Below, one piece after another: positions 35,615-43,856 of a stretch of 64,000 nt of DNA; within the stretch, counting starts at the first letter, position 1; each line of letters begins with the position of its first letter. Under the pieces are notes generated by a model that worked only from the letters and a program-made list of their open reading frames with translations, was not told the origin of the DNA and searched no databases. Source of the stretch: Lentzea waywayandensis (GTDB lineage Bacteria > Actinomycetota > Actinomycetes > Mycobacteriales > Pseudonocardiaceae); contig NZ_FOYL01000018.1 in assembly GCF_900115955.1 (NCBI RefSeq), positions 62,001 through 126,000 of the forward strand, read 5' to 3'. The position numbers and the translations under genes are program-made.

Positions 35615-38524
35615 GTGCACGACGAACGCGCGCTGCTGGAAGAACGACTCAACCGCACGCTGAAGGAACGCATCCGCCCTGCCGTCTACGGCGAGACCGC
35701 ACCGCTGGAACTGGCCGTCTGGACCGTGCCGGACGAACCCGTCCCGGTCGCGGAGGCCCTGGAAGCGACCTACGCGCCGGCGAGCGTCGGCGACGCCTGG
35801 GGCGCGCCGTGGAGCACGAGCTGGTTCCGGCTCACCGGAAGCGTCCCGGAGTCGTGGCGGGGCAGGCAGGTCGAGGTCGTGCTGGACCTCGGCTTCACCC
35901 ACCCCGGCCCCGGTTTCCAGTCCGAGGGCCTCGCGTACACCGCCGATGGCCTGCCCATCAAGGGCATCGAGCCGCGCAACACGTACCTGCCCGTCGACGG
36001 TCGCGAGGTCCTCTTCTACCTGGAGGCGGCGGGCAACCCGACGATCCTCGACTTCCACCCGTTCCTGCCGACCCAGCTGGGCGACAAGACCACGGCGGGC
36101 ACCGAGCCGTTGTACAAGATCCTCAAGGCCGAGCTCGCGGTGTTCCAGCCACAGGTGTGGCACCTGATGCTCGACATCGAAGTGCTCCAAGGTCTGATGA
36201 GGGAACTCCCGGACCACGACCCGCGCCGGCACAAGATCCTGCACGCGCTGGACCGGGCGATGGACGCGCTGGACCTCAACGAGGTGGCCGCCACCGCCGA
36301 CCTCGCGCGGGCGGAGCTGGCCGGCGTGCTGGCGTTGCCCGCCAACGCCTCCGCGCACAAGGTCTCCGCGATCGGCCACGCGCACATCGACTCCGCCTGG
36401 CTGTGGCCGTTGCGCGAGACGGTCCGCAAGTGCGCGCGCACGTTCTCGAACGTCACCAAGCTGATGGACGAGTACCCGGACTTCTACTTCGCGTGCTCGC
36501 AGGCCCAGCAGTACGAGTGGATGAAGGACCACCACCCGCACGTGTGGGACCGCGTCCGCGAGAAGGTCCGCAGTGGACAGTTCGTGCCGGTCGGCGGCAT
36601 GTGGGTCGAGTCGGACACGAACATGCCCGGCGGCGAGGCGATGGCCCGCCAGCTCGTGCACGGCAAGCGCTTCTTCCTCGACAACTTCGGCGTCGAGACC
36701 GAGGAGGTCTGGCTGCCGGACTCGTTCGGCTACAGCGCCGCGCTCCCCCAGCTGATCAAGCTGTCGGGCTCGCGCTGGTTCCTCACCCAGAAGCTGTCGT
36801 GGAACCAGATCAACAAGTTCCCGCACCACACGTTCTGGTGGGAGGGCATCGACGGCACGCGGATCTTCACGCACTTCCCGCCCGTCGACACCTACAACTC
36901 CTCTTTGAGCGGCGAGGAACTGGCGCGGGCGTCACGTCAGTTCGCCGAGCACGCCAAGGCATCGCGGTCCCTGGTCCCGTTCGGCTACGGCGACGGCGGC
37001 GGTGGCCCCACCCGCGAGATGATGGAGACCGCGCACCGCGTCGCGAACCTCGAAGGCTCGCCGACCGTCCGCGTGGAGCCGCCACGCGAGTTCTTCCAGG
37101 CCGCACAGGACGAGTACCCGGACGCGCCGGTGTGGGCGGGCGAGCTGTACCTGGAGAAGCACCGCGCCACCTACACCACCCAGGCCAAGACCAAGCAGGG
37201 CAACCGCCGCAGCGAACACCTCCTGCGCGAGGCCGAGCACTGGTCCGTCGCGGCCGCCCTGGCAGGCGCCGACTACCCGTACGACGAGCTCGACCGGTTG
37301 TGGAAGACCGTGCTGCTGCACCAGTTCCATGACATCCTGCCGGGCAGCTCGATCGCCTGGGTGCACCGCGAGGCCGAGGCCACCTACGCCCGCGTGGCGT
37401 CCGAACTCAAGGCACTGACCGCCCAGGCCATCGACGCGCTGAAGGGCGACGGCGACGACGAGCTGACGTTCGACGTGCTCGGCGGCGGCGCCCCCAGGCC
37501 GTTCGTGGCACCGGCCGACGGCGTGCTGGACAACGGACGGCTGCGCGTCACGATCGACGCCGACGGCATCGTCGAGTCCATTCTGGACCTCGAAGAGAAC
37601 CGCGAAGTCCTGCCACCGCACGGTTTCGCCGGCATGCCGCAGCTGCACCGCGACAACCCGAACCAGTGGGACGCCTGGGACATCGACCCGTTCTACCGCA
37701 ACTGGAAGGCCGACCTGATCCCGTCCGAACGCGTCGACACCTCCGATGGCGTGGTCGTCCGGGCGAAGTTCGGCAACTCGGTGCTCACCCAGACCATCCG
37801 GCTTCGCGAGGGCGCCAAGCAGGTCGACTTCGACACCGAGGTCGACTGGCAGGAGCGGGAGAAGCTGCTCAAGATCGCGTTCCCGCTCGACCTGCGCGCA
37901 GAGGTCTCCACGGCGGAGACCCAGTTCGGCCACCTGCACCGCCCGGTGCACACCAACACCTCCTGGGAGGCGGCGAAGTTCGAGATCTGCGCCCACCGCT
38001 ACCTGCACGTCGGTGAACCCGGCTACGGCGTCGCGGTGGTCAACGACTCGACCTACGGCCACGAGGTCACCCGCACCACCCGCGAAGACGGCGGAACCAC
38101 CACGACCGTGCGCCTGTCCCTGCTGCGCGCACCGAGGTTCCCCGACCCCGAGACCGACCAGGGCGAGCACCGCTTCCGCTACGCCCTCGTGGTCGGCGCG
38201 GGCATCCCGGAGGCCATCGACGCCGGGTACCGCATCAACCTGCCGCCGCAGGCCGTCCGCGGTTCGAACGCACCGGAGGAGTTGGTGCGCACGAACAACC
38301 CCGCGGTCAGGGTCGAGGCCGTGAAGCTGGCCGACGACCGGTCGGGCGACGTGATCGTCCGGCTCTACGAGGCGCACGGCGGCCGTGCCCGCGCCTCGAT
38401 CAGCACCTCCTTCGCCTACACGGCGATCCAGGAGACCGACCTGCTCGAACGGCCCCTGGCCGACGCGTCGGCAGAGGTGGTGCTGCGCCCGTTCCAAGTG
38501 ATCACCCTGCGGCTTACGAGGTAA
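35615..38524 (+). CDS. GH38 alpha-mannosidase
   Basis: A 969-residue cytoplasmic retaining alpha-mannosidase. GTG 35615 follows the GH5-like stop by four bases. The Zn-binding motif GHAHIDSAWLWPLRET provides H257 and D259; D369 in WLPDSFGYSA is the nucleophile; FPHHTFWWEGIDG is conserved. The long C-terminal beta region is present, and the length is normal for the family. It trims alpha-mannose from imported oligosaccharides, which fits the upstream importer and the downstream endoglycosidase. Confidence 0.93.
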   Translation: MHDERALLEERLNRTLKERIRPAVYGETAPLELAVWTVPDEPVPVAEALEATYAPASVGDAWGAPWSTSWFRLTGSVPESWRGRQVEVVLDLGFTHPGPGFQSEGLAYTADGLPIKGIEPRNTYLPVDGREVLFYLEAAGNPTILDFHPFLPTQLGDKTTAGTEPLYKILKAELAVFQPQVWHLMLDIEVLQGLMRELPDHDPRRHKILHALDRAMDALDLNEVAATADLARAELAGVLALPANASAHKVSAIGHAHIDSAWLWPLRETVRKCARTFSNVTKLMDEYPDFYFACSQAQQYEWMKDHHPHVWDRVREKVRSGQFVPVGGMWVESDTNMPGGEAMARQLVHGKRFFLDNFGVETEEVWLPDSFGYSAALPQLIKLSGSRWFLTQKLSWNQINKFPHHTFWWEGIDGTRIFTHFPPVDTYNSSLSGEELARASRQFAEHAKASRSLVPFGYGDGGGGPTREMMETAHRVANLEGSPTVRVEPPREFFQAAQDEYPDAPVWAGELYLEKHRATYTTQAKTKQGNRRSEHLLREAEHWSVAAALAGADYPYDELDRLWKTVLLHQFHDILPGSSIAWVHREAEATYARVASELKALTAQAIDALKGDGDDELTFDVLGGGAPRPFVAPADGVLDNGRLRVTIDADGIVESILDLEENREVLPPHGFAGMPQLHRDNPNQWDAWDIDPFYRNWKADLIPSERVDTSDGVVVRAKFGNSVLTQTIRLREGAKQVDFDTEVDWQEREKLLKIAFPLDLRAEVSTAETQFGHLHRPVHTNTSWEAAKFEICAHRYLHVGEPGYGVAVVNDSTYGHEVTRTTREDGGTTTTVRLSLLRAPRFPDPETDQGEHRFRYALVVGAGIPEAIDAGYRINLPPQAVRGSNAPEELVRTNNPAVRVEAVKLADDRSGDVIVRLYEAHGGRARASISTSFAYTAIQETDLLERPLADASAEVVLRPFQVITLRLTR

Positions 38525-38527
38525 CGC

Positions 38528-39427
38528 ATGAAGAAGCTGTTCCTGGCCCTGCTGCTGGTGGCGCTCGCCGCGCCACCGGCCCAGGCGGCCACCCAGAAGC
38601 GCACCGTCGTCTACTACCAGACCCAGTACAGCAACGGCGCGACCGGAACGTACGTCTCGCCCAAGCCCCTGCTCGACCGCAACACCGGCGTCACGGACGT
38701 CCTCGTCGCCGCGATCCACCTCAACGACAACAGGATCGTCCACCTCAACGACCACCCGCCGTCGCACTCGCGCTACACCCAGATGTGGGCGGACCTCGCC
38801 GCGATGCAGGCCCGCGGCGTCAACGTGATCGGCATGGTGGGCGGCGCCGCGCCGGGCTCGTTCCAGCGGCTCGACACGCAGTTCGACACCTACTACCCGT
38901 TGCTGCGCGACACGATCCGCACCTACAAGCTCAACGGCGTCGACCTCGACGTGGAAGAGCGGATGTCGATCGCGGGCATCCGGCGCGTGATCGACCGGCT
39001 GAAGACCGACTTCGGCGCGAACTTCATCGTCACGCTCTCCCCCGTGGCGAGTGCGCTGTGGGGTGGCGGCAACCTCTCCGGCTTCAACTACGAGGAGCTG
39101 TACCGCAGCCACGGTTCGAAGATCGCGTGGTTCAACGGCCAGTTCTACAACGGCTGGGGCAACGCGGGCAGCACCGCGAACTACGACCAGATCATCAACC
39201 GCCGGGTGATCCCGGCGAACAAGGTCGTGCTCGGCACGCTCACCAGTTCGGCCAACGGCGGGTCGGGCTACGTGAACATGACGACGCTCGGCAACACGGT
39301 GCGCAGCCTCAAGACCAAGTACACGAACTTCGGCGGCGTGGCGGGCTGGGAGTACTTCAACTCGCTGCCGGGCGGTACCGCGGCGCCGTGGCAGTGGGCG
39401 GCGGACGTGACGGCCATGCAGAAGTAG
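38528..39427 (+). CDS. secreted GH18 endo-beta-N-acetylglucosaminidase-like enzyme
   Basis: A 299-residue secreted enzyme. Signal peptide 1-20, cleaved after AQA. The GH18 catalytic motif is NGVDLDVEE (D139, D141 and acid/base E143). The fold is a TIM barrel without chitin-binding domain. The sequence pattern, including VVYYQTQYSNG, LVAAIHLNDN and WEYFNSLPGG, matches bacterial and fungal GH18 enzymes acting on N-glycans (endo-beta-N-acetylglucosaminidase) better than classical chitinases. It is three bases after the alpha-mannosidase stop, so probably releases high-mannose chains from glycoproteins outside the cell for uptake. Chitinase activity is an alternative. Confidence 0.85.
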   Translation: MKKLFLALLLVALAAPPAQAATQKRTVVYYQTQYSNGATGTYVSPKPLLDRNTGVTDVLVAAIHLNDNRIVHLNDHPPSHSRYTQMWADLAAMQARGVNVIGMVGGAAPGSFQRLDTQFDTYYPLLRDTIRTYKLNGVDLDVEERMSIAGIRRVIDRLKTDFGANFIVTLSPVASALWGGGNLSGFNYEELYRSHGSKIAWFNGQFYNGWGNAGSTANYDQIINRRVIPANKVVLGTLTSSANGGSGYVNMTTLGNTVRSLKTKYTNFGGVAGWEYFNSLPGGTAAPWQWAADVTAMQK

Positions 39428-39444
39428 GCCGAACGGCGCAACTT

Positions 39445-39473
39445 GGGCGGGGTGGGCAACCGACACCCCGCCC
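39445..39473 (+). terminator. terminator of the glycan operon
   Basis: GGGCGGGGTG (39445-39454) and CACCCCGCCC (39464-39473) form a perfect 10-bp stem with a nine-base loop, 17 bp after the endoglycosidase stop. It separates the glycan operon from the PKD genes. Confidence 0.75.
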
Positions 39474-39536
39474 TCACGCGTTAGGGGGCAGGGCTCTCGC
39501 CGGGGAGGCGAGGGCGAGATGAGGGGGAACTTTCGC

Positions 39537-41018
39537 ATGCCTTCTTGGAGACCGATCGCGGTCGTCGCGGCCGCAGTGCTGGGGATGCTCGTGCCCGGCG
39601 TGGCCCACGCGGCGCCGCCGGCGAACGACGACTTCGACGCGTCGACGGCGATCACCGCGCTGCCGTTCACCGTCGAGCAGAACACGAGTGAGGCGACCAA
39701 GGCCTCCGACGACTCGTTCTGGTGCCAGCCCTACGACTCCCAGGGCTCCGTGTGGTTCCACTACACCGCTACCGAGACCGGGCTCCTGCGCGCGACGTCC
39801 GCGGGCAGTGGCCGGGAGATGATCATCTCCGCCCAGACCGGTCTGCGCGGTGAGTTGCGCGGGGTGGAGAACGCGTGCAGCGTCGGCAGCCGGTACCCGA
39901 TGACGTTCCGGGTCACGGCGGGCACCACCTACTACTTCCTGATCAGCGGCTACGGCGCTCCCGGTGGCGCGCTGAAGTTCTCGCTGGACAAGGTCGCGCC
40001 CGCGGCCAACGACGCCTTCGCAGCGGCCGAGCCCGTGAGTGCTCTGCCGTTCTCCGCGCAGCCGGACGCGTCGGTGGCGTCGTACGAGGCCGATGAGCCA
40101 GAGTCGACGTGCGTGTACGACGAGCGGAAGCCGTCGGTCTGGTACTCCTACACGCCCACGACCTCCGCGCTGTCCGTCGTGCCCAAGGCGACGGGGAACG
40201 AGGCGGCGGTCACCGTCTACACCGGTGACGACATCACGAGCCTCAGCCAGATCGCTTGCAGCCAGGGCAACTCCTGGTCACCTGCCGTGTTCCGGGCGAA
40301 CCCCGGTACGACCTACTTCCTGCGCTTCACCTCGTCGCACGCCAACTACGGGTACGAGCCGGTCTCGGTGAGCCTGTCCGAGGCACCGCCGCTCCAGCCG
40401 TACATGATGATCAGCTCGGACCAGCTGAACGTCTTCAGCGAGGTCGTCTTCCAGGCCGACTCCTACGGCGACATCGACGGTGATCTGACCGTCGCGTGGG
40501 ACTTCGGCGACGGCACGACGACGCCGGCCAAGAAGGGCTCCGTGCGGCACCAGTACCGCACGGACGGCACCTACCAGGTGACCATGCGGGCCTCGACCGA
40601 CGACGGCCGGACCGCCACGAAGACGGCCCCGGTGACGATCGAGACCCACGACGTCGGCATCACGAAGTTCGTCGTACCGGCCTCGGCGCGGGCGGGGCAG
40701 AGCAAGCCGATCACCGTGCACGTCGCGAACACCCGGTACGCGGAGCGGGCCACGGTCACCCTGTACAAGAGCGACGGCGGCTCGTGGACCGAGGTCGGCC
40801 GGTCGGAGCTCGAGGTTCCCGCACATCCCACGCGCAAGGTGCAGTTCCCGTTCGCCTACACCTTCACCCCGCAGGACGCGGTGGTCGGCAAGGTGAGTTT
40901 CCGCGCGGTCGTGTCGCTGGACTACCCGGTCCGCGACGCCCGCGCGGTGGACAACGAGGTGATCTCGATCGCCGCCACCGTCCGGCCTGCCGCCACCACC
41001 ACCGCCGTCGCGAACTGA
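39537..41018 (+). CDS. secreted PKD-domain protein (copy 1)
   Basis: A 493-residue secreted protein. Signal peptide about 1-26 (cleavage after AHA). Two similar beta domains start with PPANDDF and PAANDAF. Then a PKD domain contains WDFGDGTTTP and the HQYRTDGTYQVTM strand. A final CARDB-like beta domain follows (about 380-485). The ATG at 39537 follows GAGGGGGAA; ATG 39519 is less likely. No catalytic motif; it may be a cell-surface or glycan-binding scaffold. The next gene is its paralogue, 14 bp downstream. Confidence 0.85.
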   Translation: MPSWRPIAVVAAAVLGMLVPGVAHAAPPANDDFDASTAITALPFTVEQNTSEATKASDDSFWCQPYDSQGSVWFHYTATETGLLRATSAGSGREMIISAQTGLRGELRGVENACSVGSRYPMTFRVTAGTTYYFLISGYGAPGGALKFSLDKVAPAANDAFAAAEPVSALPFSAQPDASVASYEADEPESTCVYDERKPSVWYSYTPTTSALSVVPKATGNEAAVTVYTGDDITSLSQIACSQGNSWSPAVFRANPGTTYFLRFTSSHANYGYEPVSVSLSEAPPLQPYMMISSDQLNVFSEVVFQADSYGDIDGDLTVAWDFGDGTTTPAKKGSVRHQYRTDGTYQVTMRASTDDGRTATKTAPVTIETHDVGITKFVVPASARAGQSKPITVHVANTRYAERATVTLYKSDGGSWTEVGRSELEVPAHPTRKVQFPFAYTFTPQDAVVGKVSFRAVVSLDYPVRDARAVDNEVISIAATVRPAATTTAVAN

Positions 41019-41032
41019 ACCGGGGGAACAGG

Positions 41033-42469
41033 ATGAGAACGACCATCGCCGCCCTGGTGGCAGTGCTGATCACGGCACTGGCACCCGGTCTCGCGCACGC
41101 GGCCGAACCGCCGTCGAACGACGACTTCGACCACGCCACCGCGGTCACATCGCTGCCGTACCACGGCGAACTCACGACCGCTGGTTCCACGAAGGCACCC
41201 GATGACCCGACCGAGTGCTACTACTACGGCACGGACTCGGTGTGGCTGAGCTACACCGCGCCCGAGGACGCCATCGTGCGGGCGACCATCGGCGGCCAGC
41301 CCTACATGGCCGTGTACACGGGCGAACGCGGCTCGCTCTCGATGGTGCCGGGCACCTGCACGTTCATGCAGACCAAGACCGACACGTTCCACGTCAAGGC
41401 CGGCACGACCTACTACTTCGCGCTCGTCGAGCACTACGCCGGCTACGGCAAGGACTTCACGTTCGACCTGATCACCGTCCCCGCCGAGGCGAACGACGAC
41501 CGTGCGTCGGCGTCGGTCACCGGGTTCCCGGCGACGTTCGAGGGTGATCTGCGCCGCGCCTCGTCCGAGCCGGACGAGCTGAGGTCGGCCTGCGAACCCG
41601 AGGCGGTGCAGTCCGTCTGGTACCGGTACACCGCCGACCGCGCGCGTTTCGTCCACCTGGCGAGGACCCAGAACTACGGCTTCACGGTGAGCGCGTTCCG
41701 TGCGGGCGATCTGTCCGAAGTGGACTGCGCGAGCGCCCGCGTCAACAACGGCGCGGTGTTCGCGGTGGCCGCGGGCGAGTCCTATCTGATCCGCGTCGCG
41801 GCGGAGGAGGCGAACGCCGGGTACTTCAAGATGGCCTTCGGGAACGCGCCCGCGATCAGGCCCTCGTTCAGCGCGCCCACGGATCCGTCGGCGTACAACG
41901 ACATCTCGTTCACCCCGTACGCCGGCGACCCGCTCGGCATGGACCTCGCCACCGGCGAGATCCAGTTCGGCGACGGCACGTCCGCGCCGATCACCGGCAG
42001 GGACACGATCAAGCACCGCTACGCGAAGGACGGCGAGTACAACGTCCGCGTGACCGGGTCGACGAAGGACGGCCGCTCCGGCACGACCGAGCGGGTGCTG
42101 AAGGTGGAGACGCACGACGTGACGCTCTCCGGCTTCTCGGTGCCGTCCACCGCGCGTGCCGGCGAGACCAAGCGGCTCAAGGTGTCGGTGGGCAACAACA
42201 CCCGCTTCGACGAGGAGGTCACGGTCAGGCTGGAGGCGGAGTCCGGTGACATCGGCTCTCTCACCCAGCGCGTCGCGGCGGCCGGCAAGGTCGAGTTCCC
42301 GTTCGCCTACACGTTCACCGCCGATGACGTGGCGAGGGGCACCGTGACGTTCAAGGTGGCCGGCAACCTGCGGTACCGCTACGACCTCGACGACAACCCG
42401 AAGGACAACGAGCTCACCGCGAGCACGAAGGTGCGTCCCGCAGCCGGCGGGAGCACCCGGATCGACTAG
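41033..42469 (+). CDS. secreted PKD-domain protein (copy 2)
   Basis: A 478-residue paralogue of the preceding protein. Signal peptide about 1-23, then PPSNDDF beta domains, a PKD domain (IQFGDGTSAP, HRYAKDGEYNVRV) and a CARDB-like terminal domain. GGGGGAA precedes the ATG by a few bases. The two genes share order and motifs, indicating tandem duplication with substantial divergence. Possibly adhesins or binding components of a surface system; nothing shows a ligand. Confidence 0.85.
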   Translation: MRTTIAALVAVLITALAPGLAHAAEPPSNDDFDHATAVTSLPYHGELTTAGSTKAPDDPTECYYYGTDSVWLSYTAPEDAIVRATIGGQPYMAVYTGERGSLSMVPGTCTFMQTKTDTFHVKAGTTYYFALVEHYAGYGKDFTFDLITVPAEANDDRASASVTGFPATFEGDLRRASSEPDELRSACEPEAVQSVWYRYTADRARFVHLARTQNYGFTVSAFRAGDLSEVDCASARVNNGAVFAVAAGESYLIRVAAEEANAGYFKMAFGNAPAIRPSFSAPTDPSAYNDISFTPYAGDPLGMDLATGEIQFGDGTSAPITGRDTIKHRYAKDGEYNVRVTGSTKDGRSGTTERVLKVETHDVTLSGFSVPSTARAGETKRLKVSVGNNTRFDEEVTVRLEAESGDIGSLTQRVAAAGKVEFPFAYTFTADDVARGTVTFKVAGNLRYRYDLDDNPKDNELTASTKVRPAAGGSTRID

Positions 42470-42475
42470 GTGAAC

Positions 42476-42537
42476 GACCCCTTACCTGACTGCCCGAGTG
42501 CGTGCGCACCTGCATCTCGGCCGCCGGGTAAGGGGTC
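42476..42537 (+). terminator. long-loop inverted repeat after PKD gene 2
   Basis: GACCCCTTACC (42476-42486) and GGTAAGGGGTC (42527-42537) are perfect 11-bp arms around 40 bases, starting six bases after the PKD stop. TAAGGGGTC recurs at 42569-42577, so the motif appears three times within 100 bases. The element probably terminates the PKD operon, but the repetition could also be a regulatory site. Confidence 0.5.
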
Positions 42538-42640
42538 CTACGCCGATGCCTTAGGTGATCGTCCGATGTAAGGGGTCACCCCTCAGGAGCAATCTCATCG
42601 TTGTCAGCAAGCGAGAGAAACGCACTGAGGAGTGAGTCTG

Positions 42641-42817
42641 ATGGAGTGGACGCCCGAGGCGATCAAGGCGGAGATGGACTACCGGCAGTCGGCCCTGCGG
42701 GAGGACGCCCGCCGCGTCCAGGAGTACTACCGCAACGGCGGGAAGCCGCGGTCGTGGTGGCACCGCATGACACACCGGCACGAGCCTGAGGTACCCAACG
42801 GTCACCAGGCCGCCTGA
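42641..42817 (+). CDS. small protein, unknown function
   Basis: A 58-residue basic protein, MEWTPEAIKAEMDYRQSALR at the N-terminus and ending in HEPEVPNGHQAA. GAGGAG eight bases before the ATG supports ATG 42641; a GTG nine bases upstream is possible. It has a single helix-rich charged region and no membrane segment. A strong terminator follows. No recognised family. Confidence 0.6.
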   Translation: MEWTPEAIKAEMDYRQSALREDARRVQEYYRNGGKPRSWWHRMTHRHEPEVPNGHQAA

Positions 42818-42827
42818 TGCCGGGGGT

Positions 42828-42876
42828 AGCCGCGGGGGTGTGGTTCCTCTCGTCCAGGAACCACACCCCCGCGGCT
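42828..42876. terminator. strong bidirectional terminator
   Basis: A perfect 21-bp stem (42828-42848 with 42856-42876) encloses a seven-base loop and is followed by TTTCTT on the + strand. It separates the small gene (stop 42817) from the convergent glycine-betaine binding protein gene (stop at 42891). Confidence 0.9.
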
Positions 42877-42890
42877 TTCTTACGTCCTGA

Positions 42891-43844
42891 CTAGGCCTTG
42901 GGCAGCCACGCCTTGACCTTGTCGGCGTTGGCGTCCGCCCACTTCTTGGCGGCGTCCTCGGGCTTCATCTTGTCCTCGGCGATGTACTTCGCGACCGTGT
43001 TCTGGTCCTCGTTGGTCCACTTGAAGTTCTTGACCAGCTGGTAGGCCGGGCCGTTGGCGTCGGCGAACTTCTTGGACACGAGCTTGTCCAGGTCGTAGTC
43101 CGGGTAGTCGCACGCGATCTTCTCGGCGTCCGCGTCACAGCCCGCCTTGTACTCGGGCAGCTTCACCTTCTCCAGCTTGATCTCGTTGAGCAGCCACTGC
43201 GGCGAGTAGAAGTAGCCGATGACCCACTTCTTGTCCTTCTCCGCCTGGCGGAAGGCCTGGATCAGCGCGGTCTCGCTGCCGCCGTAGACGACCTTGTAGT
43301 TGAGGTTCAGGTTCTTCACCAGAGCCTCGTCGTTGGTCACGAACGACGGGTCGCCGTCGAGCAACTGGCCCTTGTCGCCGGACTCCGACGTCTTGAACTG
43401 GTCGGCGTACTTGTTGAGGTTGTTCCAGTCGAGGATGTCGGGGTGCTCCTTGGCGAGCCACGGCGGCACGTACCAGCCGATCTGGCCCTTCACGCCCGTG
43501 GAACCCGCGCTGACGGCGGTCTTCTGCTCGTCGATGTACTTCTTGCGCAGGTCGTCGTGACCCCAGTTCTCGACCACGGCGTCGACCTCACCGGTGCCGA
43601 AGCCCTGCCAGGCCACCTCTTCCTTGAGCTCCTTCTTGGTGACCTTGCACTTGAGCTCCTTCTCGGCCACGTACGCGAGGACGGCCGCGTTCGCCTCGTA
43701 ACCGACCCACGGGTTGATCGCGAGGTTGAACGTGCCGCAGTCGCCGGTCGCACCCGAGGAGGTGTCACCGACCTTGGCGCCACCGCAACCAGCAAGGGCG
43801 AGTGCTCCTACGAGCACTGCTCCCAGCACGCTGTGCCTAGCCAC
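42891..43844 (-). CDS. glycine betaine/choline-type ABC solute-binding lipoprotein (copy 1)
   Basis: A 317-residue lipoprotein (lipobox LALAGC, C20) of the OpuAC/ProX type. The betaine-binding fold is recognised by the [17 protein letters not shown] segment and VENWGHDD. The paired Trp residues fit an aromatic cage for quaternary amines. It is 12 bp downstream of the fused permease gene. A second, very similar protein is encoded across the divergent promoter at 47018-47983. Confidence 0.92.
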   Translation of the reverse strand: MARHSVLGAVLVGALALAGCGGAKVGDTSSGATGDCGTFNLAINPWVGYEANAAVLAYVAEKELKCKVTKKELKEEVAWQGFGTGEVDAVVENWGHDDLRKKYIDEQKTAVSAGSTGVKGQIGWYVPPWLAKEHPDILDWNNLNKYADQFKTSESGDKGQLLDGDPSFVTNDEALVKNLNLNYKVVYGGSETALIQAFRQAEKDKKWVIGYFYSPQWLLNEIKLEKVKLPEYKAGCDADAEKIACDYPDYDLDKLVSKKFADANGPAYQLVKNFKWTNEDQNTVAKYIAEDKMKPEDAAKKWADANADKVKAWLPKA

Positions 43845-43856
43845 TTTCCAGACCTC

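Noticed and set aside
36932-39700. A 922-codon minus frame antisense to the mannosidase and endoglycosidase
   Set aside because: The + strand genes have clear catalytic motifs; the antisense product is composition-driven.
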